The position numbers and the translations under genes were made by a program. Below, piece after piece: positions 8,089 through 14,543 of a DNA stretch of 64,000 bases (position 1 is the first letter of the stretch; each line of letters starts with the position of its first letter). The notes below the pieces were generated by a model that was given only the letters and a program-made list of their open reading frames with translations, searched no databases and had not been told where the DNA came from. The stretch comes from JAJTHC01 sp044358835 (GTDB lineage: Bacteria > Cyanobacteriota > Vampirovibrionia > Vampirovibrionales > JAJTHC01), in contig JBIKNF010000009.1 in the NCBI GenBank assembly GCA_044358835.1, forward strand, positions 1 through 64,000, in the 5' to 3' direction.

Positions 8089-8991
8089 ATGGTCAGTTTT
8101 AACCCTTCTACGTCGTTACGTTCTGGTAGTTCTCTATCTAACTTATCCCATTTCGAAGCATTACAAAAAATAGCTAGAGAAGAGTTTGGTTTGCAAAGCG
8201 TTATTTTTAGAGATAACCTGCAAACCGCTCAAGAAGTCATCACGGTGTTAAGAGATTTAAAAGAACGTCGCTATGATCTTTCGGGTATTTCTATTGTGGT
8301 TTCTGAAAAGGCACTTAAAGCAAAAAATCGCTGGGCATATAATATACCACATACTGCGCCTGATGAATGGATTAACGAACGTTTTCAAGCATTTAAGTAT
8401 ACACTTCCCCCTCATGAGCAATCTATTACAGATCCAATCAAGCAAAGAAAAATACTGGAAAATCCTTCTATAGAGGGATGGACTGACTATACTAGAAAAG
8501 GTTCTAAACAGAGGCCTTCAATCACACTTGATCCACTCCATAACTATTCTTCAGAGCAAATACATGAGATAATATATCATGAACTAGGGCATGCTTTACA
8601 CTATAAGCGCTTGGCTCCATATATTGACAAGGCTCCTATGAACATGAACAACATCAAAGGTAAAGGGAAAAGCAAATTCGAGCTTATAAAATGGGTGAAC
8701 TATGAAGCGTTTAAAAAGCTGTATGCGGCATTAGGTTTTCTTGATAATGGTGTTCCAACGAAACTCCCCAAGAAACTTATTGCAAGAAGGTTAACACCTT
8801 ATGGGTGTGTAAATGTAATGGAGTTTGTGGCGGTGTATTTTCAAGAAGCCATGTCACAGTCTTCTTCTAAACCCACTGAGGCTTATCCGTTTTATAAGAA
8901 AGTAATGCATGTGTTTGAATCGTTTCGGTTAAAGTGGATATACATGAAGTTAAAAGGTCCTGAAATTCGTCCGAGGCCTTCAAAACCATGA
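8089..8991 (+). CDS. HExxH zinc metallopeptidase-like protein (effector-like)
   Basis: This 300-residue protein has the zincin signature IIYHELGHALHYKRL (H164, E165, H168). A later NVMEFVAVYFQEAM motif has Glu245 as the probable third zinc ligand, in the gluzincin manner. Such a layout occurs in secreted or toxin-like peptidases, but I cannot name a family. No signal peptide is visible. The N-terminus is Ser-rich (PSTSLRSGSSLSNLS). Its codons are clearly more AT-rich than those of its neighbours, which suggests transfer. It overlaps the next gene by four bases (ATGA), so the two are probably co-translated. AGGA seven bases before the ATG supports this start. Confidence 0.7.
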   Translation: MVSFNPSTSLRSGSSLSNLSHFEALQKIAREEFGLQSVIFRDNLQTAQEVITVLRDLKERRYDLSGISIVVSEKALKAKNRWAYNIPHTAPDEWINERFQAFKYTLPPHEQSITDPIKQRKILENPSIEGWTDYTRKGSKQRPSITLDPLHNYSSEQIHEIIYHELGHALHYKRLAPYIDKAPMNMNNIKGKGKSKFELIKWVNYEAFKKLYAALGFLDNGVPTKLPKKLIARRLTPYGCVNVMEFVAVYFQEAMSQSSSKPTEAYPFYKKVMHVFESFRLKWIYMKLKGPEIRPRPSKP

Positions 8992-9815
8992 ACTTAAAAC
9001 AACGTAAAGCCCAGCTCGATGCCTTGGTGGCGACCTATCATCACCCTGATTTTGTGCGAGACGACCCCATGCAGTTTGCGGCGCCGTTTAAGCATGATCT
9101 TGCTCGATGTGAAGCCAACGCCTTGTTGTCTGCCTTATTGAGCTACGGCAGGCGAGAAGTCATCATCCGCAAGCTCACCGAATTATTCGAACGCCTAGAA
9201 GCCCCCGTCTACGACGTGCTTCAGGCGGAAAGTCTCGTGCCTGTGGAAAAACGCTTGGCAGGCTTCATCTACCGCTTTAATACGGGGGCGGATATTGTTC
9301 ATTTACTGCGGTGGTGGCACGCCTTTTATGAAAGGCATCCGTCGCACTTGGCGTGTTTAGAAAGTTTGCCCCAAACGCAACACGGCGTGACCCGTGACAC
9401 CCTCAAACCCGTGATGACCGCTTGGCTCGATGCGTGGTTGCCTCCTGATTTTTTAGCAGGGGGCTATAGTTATGGCACACGATACTTGGTGCCTCATCCA
9501 GCTACAGGCGGAGCCTGCAAACGTCTGCACATGGCGTTACGCTGGCTGTGCCGAGATGATGCGTTTTTAGGCGAAAACGCGGTTGACTTTGGCTTGTGGA
9601 CGCACGTGATTCCACCCCATGCCTTGCTCATGCCCATGGATACCCATGTGGGGCGGTTGTCTCGGCAGTGGGGGTTGCTCAAGCGAAACAGTACGGATTG
9701 GAAGGCTGCGGAAGAACTCACGGCACGACTGGCTCGCTTTAACCAGGGGGATCCGTGTCGTTACGACTTTGCATTTTTGGGTTATGGCGTCGATGAGGTG
9801 CGGGGTCGACTATAG
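8988..9815 (+). CDS. TIGR02757/DUF2400 family protein
   Basis: This 275-residue protein matches the conserved pattern of DUF2400: DPMQFAAPF and ANALLSALLSYGRREVIIRKL near the N-terminus, KRLHMALRWLCRDDAFLGENAVDFGLW in the middle, then LLMPMDTHVGRLSRQWGLL and DPCRYDFAFLGYGV at the end. The fold resembles helix-hairpin-helix DNA glycosylases, and the conserved Asp in PMDTHV fits that idea. The biochemical role of the family is unknown to me. It starts inside the 3' end of the zincin-like gene. Its base composition matches the core genes, so the two may have been joined secondarily. Confidence 0.82.
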   Translation: MNLKQRKAQLDALVATYHHPDFVRDDPMQFAAPFKHDLARCEANALLSALLSYGRREVIIRKLTELFERLEAPVYDVLQAESLVPVEKRLAGFIYRFNTGADIVHLLRWWHAFYERHPSHLACLESLPQTQHGVTRDTLKPVMTAWLDAWLPPDFLAGGYSYGTRYLVPHPATGGACKRLHMALRWLCRDDAFLGENAVDFGLWTHVIPPHALLMPMDTHVGRLSRQWGLLKRNSTDWKAAEELTARLARFNQGDPCRYDFAFLGYGVDEVRGRL

Positions 9816-9957
9816 CCGCCTTTAGAGCTTCCTGTTCAGGGTCTATACTTTGTCGCTACGATTATTTTGTTCCGTTATGTACGTCTATGTACACGCCCTC
9901 ACAAAATAATCTAGGCTCCTCGTCTAGCCACCTGTACAGAAAGCTCTAAAAAACGGC
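9815..9957 (+). repeat. Palindromic element R1, copy A (MITE-like)
   Basis: Terminal inverted repeats frame this 143-base element. The left TTTAGAGCTTCCTGTTCAGG (9821-9840) is nearly the reverse complement of CCTGTACAGAAAGCTCTAAA (9931-9950). An inner perfect repeat, ATTATTTTGT (9861-9870) and ACAAAATAAT (9901-9910), encloses a loop with GTTATGTACGTCTATGTACA. The inner part matches copies B and C, while its ends differ. It lies between the DUF2400 gene and the hicB stop. Confidence 0.7.
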
Positions 9958-9969
9958 TATATGAAGCCA

Positions 9970-10404
9970 TTAGATCCACACATCTTTCGTGTTGTTGAGA
10001 AAAAGGGCATCCCCTTTACGACGTTGCGGATTCGGTACAGTCTCAAATTGTAGGGCGATCAACCGTTCAATAAACTCCCCTGCACTGATTTTCTGGGCTT
10101 TGGCTGCTTTTTTCAAAAAGTCTTTTACCTCAGGTCTTAGCTTGGTGTTGAAGGTTTCACGTCCTAAAGCGGGGCGTCCCACAGGTTTGGGTGTTGAAAG
10201 TTCGGCGACTTTGTTTTGAGCTAAATCTTCTAAGCAGTCATCCAACATTTCAGACAGCATTTCCATGGCGGAATCTTTGCTCATGCCTGTGCCAATGGCG
10301 ATGTCCCAAGTGGGGCAGTATGCGGTAAAGCAATTGTCTTCTTCGCTCCATTCAACACGAGCGTCTTCCATGAGTTGTTTTTTACTTAGGTTCACGATTG
10401 GCAT
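9970..10404 (-). CDS. hicB: HicB-like antitoxin with ribbon-helix-helix domain
   Basis: Residues about 15-60 (ARVEWSEEDNCFTAYCPTWDIAIGTGMSKDSAMEML) match the degraded RNase-H-like fold of HicB antitoxins. Residues about 85-125 (RETFNTKLRPEVKDFLKKAAKAQKISAGEFIERL) form a ribbon-helix-helix DNA-binding domain. HicB neutralises HicA and represses the operon. The first gene, hicA, lies upstream on the same strand. Here 168 bases separate the two genes and palindromic element B fills the gap, whereas hicAB genes normally abut. The start at 10404 has only a weak GAAAG site. Element A lies 12 bases past the stop, so the gene is bracketed by the two repeats. Confidence 0.75.
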   Translation of the reverse strand: MPIVNLSKKQLMEDARVEWSEEDNCFTAYCPTWDIAIGTGMSKDSAMEMLSEMLDDCLEDLAQNKVAELSTPKPVGRPALGRETFNTKLRPEVKDFLKKAAKAQKISAGEFIERLIALQFETVPNPQRRKGDALFLNNTKDVWI

Positions 10405-10442
10405 CTTTCATTTTTCTTAAAAACTGTCTCACATAAACATCC

Positions 10443-10591
10443 ATAGTGTTCGTTAGATGAAACAGGCTATGAGGCTATTCTAGGAGCCTAGATTTTTTTG
10501 TGAGGGCGTGTAGTGAGACCTACATAACTAAACAAAAAAATCGTAGCGACAACGAAGAGACCATAGACCGTTTTATATAACGGATACTATA
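10443..10591 (-). repeat. Palindromic element R1, copy B, between hicA and hicB
   Basis: Read on the minus strand, this element matches copy C at 62091-62241 over its whole length. Shared blocks include AAAACGGTCT, CGACGATTTTTTT-like sequence, and AGAATAGCCTCAT. Imperfect terminal repeats are ATAGTGTTCGTTAGATGAAAC (from 10443) and the complement of the ATATAACGGATACTAT end (to 10591). Its outer end contains the last codons and the stop of hicA. Confidence 0.75.
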
Positions 10592-10749
10592 TAACTTGAC
10601 GTTTGGAAGCCTTTACTGTGATGTATGGCAAAGGGCATCAGCAAAAGTCCGTCAATATCAATGACCTTATGGTGCTTGGTGCTGTGTGTAATGGAACAAC
10701 CATAGGAGCGTACCAGTTTTTCAAAGGCTTTTTCATTGAGTGGACTCAT
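10573..10749 (-). CDS. hicA: HicA-like toxin, probably truncated at its C-terminus
   Basis: The 58-residue product starts SPLNEKAFEKLVRSYGCSI and contains THSTKHHKVIDIDGLLLMPF, which fits the dsRBD-like HicA fold. His in the HHK segment is the usual catalytic position (GSHH in relatives). HicA toxins cleave mRNA. The normal C-terminal helix is missing. After HHSKG the frame runs into palindromic element B and ends SSYIVSVI, so activity is uncertain. The ATG at 10749 is preceded by GTG and sits about 25 bases after the predicted transcription start. The promoter and a palindromic operator lie directly upstream. A longer frame from 10821 would start inside the operator, so I rejected it. Confidence 0.65.
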   Translation of the reverse strand: MSPLNEKAFEKLVRSYGCSITHSTKHHKVIDIDGLLLMPFAIHHSKGFQTSSYIVSVI

Positions 10750-10780
10750 CACATTTTTCAACCTGTCGTTCAACACTTTT

Positions 10781-10820
10781 AGTATAATATAATGCGTACG
10801 ATATGTCAATATCGTACGCA
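10781..10820 (-). promoter_or_regulatory. hicA promoter overlapped by a 12-bp perfect inverted-repeat operator
   Basis: On the minus strand a perfect -35 TTGACA (10804-10809) is separated by 17 bases from the -10 TATACT (10781-10786). The inverted repeat TGCGTACGATAT (10793-10804) and ATATCGTACGCA (10809-10820), with a 4-base spacer, covers the -35 element. Type II modules autorepress this way. HicB's ribbon-helix-helix domain is the likely binder. Confidence 0.75.
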
Positions 10821-10845
10821 CAAAATCCTTTTAATAGGCTTCGAC

Positions 10846-13800
10846 TTAAGCTAAGTCGCCTGTGGATTCCGCTGTAGAGAGGGCTTCAAGTGGAGCAATC
10901 GGTTGAGACTCCCCCGCGTCTTCAGCACCTTCCACATACTGCTTTTCCATGCCGTGACTGCGGGCAAAGGCTTCGGCGTCAAAATTTTCAGACACTGGCA
11001 CATCGATTTGAATCTTACTGCGGAAAAATAGGCTGACCACATCGTTTTGAATCTGCCACATCAAACGCTGGAACAATTCAAAGGCTTCACGCTTGTATTC
11101 CACCAAGGGATCCTTCTGCCCGTAGGCTCGCAAGCCAATGCCGTCGCGTAACATATCTAAATTATGGAGGTAGTCGACCCATCGGTTGTCAACCACCTGA
11201 AGCGTGATGTCTCGTTCCATTTGACGCAAGGGGTGCAAACGCTCAGCAATGGTGGCTTCGCTCAAGCCTTGGGCTTCCCATTCAGCGCGTTGAAGGGCGT
11301 CTTGCCCGCTGAGCTGAACACCGTGTTCTTGCTGAAGTTGTTGCATCAATTGCCCGATTTGTGTTTCTAAATCCACGTAAAGTTCCTGGGCTTTGGCTTG
11401 CAACAGGGCAATCAACTCACGAAACTCCTTGTTGTGCAGATCTTCCACACGAAGGACGGCTTGTAAATTGGGAATCATTTCAACGGCGGATTGGTACACG
11501 TCTTGCAAGGCGCGTTGGGTGTCGGCGTCTTGCCCGCCAGCGACGAATTCAAGGGTCAGGGTGCTACTGACGCATCGTTCCATGACTTTGTTGAGCATGT
11601 GAAGCATCGACTCTCGCAACCCATCCAGTTCTAGCACGCTTTTACGCTGACGATAAATCAACTTGCGCTGTTCGGTCAACACGTCGTCATACTGTAACAC
11701 GTTTTTGCGGATGTCAAAGTGATAGGCTTCCACCTTTTTTTGAGCCACTTCAAGCGAAGAGCTCAGTAATTTGTCCGACAACGGAATACTTTCTTCAAAG
11801 TTCATGGCCGTCATCGCATTCATCACCATTTGAGACGGAAACAAACGCAATAAACTATCTTCTAGGGACAAGAAAAACTGCGTGGTGCCAGGGTCTCCCT
11901 GACGACCGGCGCGCCCGCGTAACTGGTTGTCAATACGGCGACTTTCATGGCGTTCACTGCCAATAATGTACAAGCCCCCTAAATCCAGCACGGCTTGACG
12001 CTCCGCATCCGTTATCGGTTGGCGTTCAGCGACTTTGGCCTTGAATTCCGCTTCGCTAAGGCTTTGCCAATCGATGCCTTGGGCGTGGAGTTCGTCTTTG
12101 ACCATGGCTTCGGGGTTTCCGCCTAGTAGAATATCCGTACCACGACCGGCCATATTGGTGGCAATGGTCACAGCGCCTAAACGCCCGGCTTGGGCGACAA
12201 TGGACGCTTCTTGGGCGTGGGCTTTGGCATTTAACACGTGATGCGGTATACCCTTTCGAATTTGGTCAATCGCTACAATGCTACCTTCCATATTTTCAAG
12301 CCATTTGGCCGTTTCATAAGACGCCTGCAAGCTGGCTTTAAAAGGCTCAACAGTCGTTTGCCACGCTTCATAGGTAAGGGTTTCAATTTCAGCGAAAAGC
12401 GGGGTGAAGGCGGTAATGGCGTCCTGAAGCTTATGCTGGCTAAGCACTTCTAAAAAGCGCGCGGATTTGCCTTTAAAGTAGTTGATATGAGGCGTGGTTT
12501 CGCGAATGAGTTGCGACACATATTCAGATTGTTCAATAGTGGTGGTTCCCACCAACACGGGGCGCCCTTCATGGTGACGCATGGCAATAGATTCGGCGAC
12601 TTTGAGGTATTTTATGGCTTCGCCTTTAAAAATTTGATCAGGTAAATCTTCACGTACATCTTTACGGTTGGTGGGAATGGCAGTGACTTCCAAGTTATAA
12701 ATTTTGGAAAACTCACTTTCTTCGGTCATGGCTGTTCCCGTCATTCCTGAAAGTTTGGGGTACAAACGAAAGAGGTTTTGAAAGGTAATACTGGCAAGCG
12801 TTTGGGTTTCGTCTTGAATATCCACCTTTTCTTTGGCTTCAACGGCTTGATGCAACCCATCGCTCCAGCGACGCCCTTCCATCAGGCGACCCGTAAACTC
12901 ATCCACAATCACGACTTGGTCATTTTGAACAACGTAGTCTACATCTCGCTTGTAGAGGTGCTTGGCTTTTAAGGCTGAAATTAAGTGATGCGCCAAGCTC
13001 AAGTTTTCGGTGAATAAGTCATCTAAACCCAATAAGTTAGCGGCTTGATCCAAGCCTTCATCGGTCAACACCACGTTCTTGGTTTTGGCGTCTGAAGTAA
13101 AGTGTTTGTCTACTTCAAACAAGGGGGCTAGTTTGGCCATGGTAAAGTAGGTTTCAGCCGACTGTTCGAGCTTGCCGCTAATAATCAACGGCGTGCGGGC
13201 TTCATCAATCAAAATACTGTCGACTTCGTCAATCACCGCATAGTGAAAGGGACGCTGGGTCATGGCATCTAGGGTGTTGGCCATGTTGTCTTTTAAGTAA
13301 TCAAAGCCAAACTCATTATTGGTGCCATACGTAATATCCGCGGCATACGCTTGTTTTTTGACAAAAGGGGGTTGAAAGCCCGTATTGCTTGAAAGTACAC
13401 AATCGACGCTTAAGCCTAAAAACCGGTAGAGTTGCCCCATCCATTCGCTGTCTCGTTTAGCCAAGTAATCATTCACAGTCACCACATGGACGCCTTTTCC
13501 CGTAAGGGCATTGAGGTACACGGGCAAAGTAGCCACAAGCGTTTTTCCTTCTCCTGTGCGCATTTCAGCAATGTTGCCTTTGTGAAGCACATAACCGCCA
13601 ATAATTTGAACGTCATAATGACGCATGCCCAACACACGCTTACTCGCTTCACGACACACCGCAAACGCTTCAGGCAACATGGTATCGAGCAATTCTTGTT
13701 CCGCTTTGTAATCTTCTTTAAGGTCGGCTTCTTTGGGGCGGTTGCGGAGTTCTTCTTGAAAGAAAGCGGTTTTGGCGCGTAATTCATCATCACTTAAGCG

Positions 13801-13908
13801 ACTCAACGTCGCTTCAAAAGAACCGACTTCATCCACGATGTGTTCAATTTTACGAATTTTACGTTCGTTGGCGGATCCAAATAGTTTTTCCAGTAGTCCT
13901 AGCATCAT
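10846..13908 (-). CDS. secA: Preprotein translocase ATPase SecA with an insertion in NBD2
   Basis: SecA drives proteins through SecYEG with ATP. The 1020-residue product shows Walker A (EMRTGEGKTLVATLP), the DEAD-box region (YAVIDEVDSILIDEARTPLIISG), the LSGMTGTA motif and the helicase motifs VTIATNMAGRGTDILLGG and QLRGRAGRQGDPG. Between VLVGTTTIEQSEYVSQLI and HHVLNAKAHAQEA lie about 75-80 extra residues (about 475-550) not found in the E. coli protein, which makes it longer than the usual ~900. The zinc-binding CxCxSG tail is absent, and the protein ends in an acidic Ala/Glu-rich stretch. I chose the ATG at 13908 with GGAG 11 bases upstream, over a TTG at 13932. Confidence 0.95.
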   Translation of the reverse strand: MMLGLLEKLFGSANERKIRKIEHIVDEVGSFEATLSRLSDDELRAKTAFFQEELRNRPKEADLKEDYKAEQELLDTMLPEAFAVCREASKRVLGMRHYDVQIIGGYVLHKGNIAEMRTGEGKTLVATLPVYLNALTGKGVHVVTVNDYLAKRDSEWMGQLYRFLGLSVDCVLSSNTGFQPPFVKKQAYAADITYGTNNEFGFDYLKDNMANTLDAMTQRPFHYAVIDEVDSILIDEARTPLIISGKLEQSAETYFTMAKLAPLFEVDKHFTSDAKTKNVVLTDEGLDQAANLLGLDDLFTENLSLAHHLISALKAKHLYKRDVDYVVQNDQVVIVDEFTGRLMEGRRWSDGLHQAVEAKEKVDIQDETQTLASITFQNLFRLYPKLSGMTGTAMTEESEFSKIYNLEVTAIPTNRKDVREDLPDQIFKGEAIKYLKVAESIAMRHHEGRPVLVGTTTIEQSEYVSQLIRETTPHINYFKGKSARFLEVLSQHKLQDAITAFTPLFAEIETLTYEAWQTTVEPFKASLQASYETAKWLENMEGSIVAIDQIRKGIPHHVLNAKAHAQEASIVAQAGRLGAVTIATNMAGRGTDILLGGNPEAMVKDELHAQGIDWQSLSEAEFKAKVAERQPITDAERQAVLDLGGLYIIGSERHESRRIDNQLRGRAGRQGDPGTTQFFLSLEDSLLRLFPSQMVMNAMTAMNFEESIPLSDKLLSSSLEVAQKKVEAYHFDIRKNVLQYDDVLTEQRKLIYRQRKSVLELDGLRESMLHMLNKVMERCVSSTLTLEFVAGGQDADTQRALQDVYQSAVEMIPNLQAVLRVEDLHNKEFRELIALLQAKAQELYVDLETQIGQLMQQLQQEHGVQLSGQDALQRAEWEAQGLSEATIAERLHPLRQMERDITLQVVDNRWVDYLHNLDMLRDGIGLRAYGQKDPLVEYKREAFELFQRLMWQIQNDVVSLFFRSKIQIDVPVSENFDAEAFARSHGMEKQYVEGAEDAGESQPIAPLEALSTAESTGDLA

Positions 13909-14036
13909 GGTCAATCGTGCTCCAGCAGTCAAAGGGTATGAATATGTAGGTTATTGTAGCACAAATACAGAAACACACCGAAGCCTTCACGCAAATGGCC
14001 TATTTTAAAGAACATTTCAACCATTATAAAAAAATG

Positions 14037-14064
14037 TTGACCTTTTCAGCACATCTTCTATAAT
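14037..14064 (+). promoter_or_regulatory. Strong sigma-70-type promoter upstream of feoAB leader
   Basis: TTGACC (14037-14042) and a perfect TATAAT (14059-14064) are 16 bases apart. The expected start of transcription is close to 14071, where an ATG lies. A terminator follows only about 65 bases later, so this promoter makes either a short RNA or an attenuated feoAB leader. Confidence 0.7.
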
Positions 14065-14070
14065 AAAGAA

Positions 14071-14160
14071 ATGATTAAGAAAATCATCCTGAGTGAATAA
14101 AATTGTTGACCATCCATCAAAAAAATACAGAGACGCAGATTCAAAAGCTTCTGCGTTTTT
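14071..14160 (+). ncRNA. Candidate short RNA or attenuated feoAB leader
   Basis: This roughly 90-base segment runs from the predicted start site to an intrinsic terminator. It begins with a small hairpin (ATGATT-AAGAA-AATCAT). The same bases form the nine-codon frame MIKKIILSE, which would be leaderless. It could be an independent small RNA or a leader that lets feoAB transcription through only in certain conditions. The sequence does not match a riboswitch I know. Confidence 0.4.
14133..14160 (+). terminator. Intrinsic terminator before feoA
   Basis: ACGCAGA (14133-14139) pairs with TCTGCGT (14150-14156) and a T run follows. It lies about 100 bases before the feoA start, on the same strand. 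Confidence 0.65.
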
Positions 14161-14164
14161 ACGT

Positions 14165-14185
14165 TGCAAATGACACGCGTTTGCA
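14165..14185. promoter_or_regulatory. Inverted repeat upstream of feoA, possible iron-regulator site
   Basis: TGCAAA and TTTGCA are separated by nine bases (TGACACGCG). This is a candidate operator for a metal-responsive repressor controlling feoAB. It does not match the Fur box consensus, so the regulator is unknown. Confidence 0.35.
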
Positions 14186-14258
14186 TTAAGATGAACCTAT
14201 TAAGTCATGATTTCCATTAAAGGCGTTCTTTTCACTCGTCTTTCGGAGAAAACAACTG

Positions 14259-14543
14259 ATGGTTTTTACAATGCCTGTTCCTTCAAAAAAAAATCACTCC
14301 TTGCCTAATGGGGCTTCTACCCTAGCTGCACAAACGAAAGGCAGCCGCTGTAGCATTGTGCAATTGCTAAATCCTGAAGCGGAATTGACCTTGTTGCGTT
14401 TTGGTTTAGGCGTGGGAGACACCGTTTGCGTGCTTTCAAAAGTCCCCAACAAAGGCCCGCTGATTTTAGAAGCCCATGACATGGAGTTTGCCTTGGGCTA
14501 TGACTATGCCTCCTCTATTCTTGTGGATGCAATCCGTGAATAA
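14259..14543 (+). CDS. feoA: Ferrous iron transport protein A
   Basis: FeoA is a small SH3-like cytoplasmic partner of the FeoB ferrous iron channel. The 94-residue product shows the family pattern CSIVQLLNPEAELTLLRFGLGVGDTVCVLSKVPNKGPLILEAHDMEFALGYDYASSILV. The first 30 residues (Ser/Lys-rich) are an extension. It is the first gene of feoAB and overlaps the likely feoB start by 17 bases, so translation is probably coupled. Expression may depend on the leader and terminator just upstream. Confidence 0.88.
   Translation: MVFTMPVPSKKNHSLPNGASTLAAQTKGSRCSIVQLLNPEAELTLLRFGLGVGDTVCVLSKVPNKGPLILEAHDMEFALGYDYASSILVDAIRE

Larger units (their letters stand above)
13909..14258. other. Intergenic region between secA and feoAB
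   Basis: This gap of about 350 bases holds the secA upstream region (a TACAAT-like -10 on the minus strand near 13950), a strong rightward promoter (14037-14064), a nine-codon frame (14071-14100), an intrinsic terminator (14133-14160) and an inverted repeat (14165-14185) before feoA. Confidence 0.6.

Noticed and set aside
9815..10591. Pair of repeats considered as an insertion sequence or integron cassette around hicB
   Set aside because: There is no transposase or integrase between or beside them. The two elements are in opposite orientation, but their ends differ, so a composite transposon is not supported.
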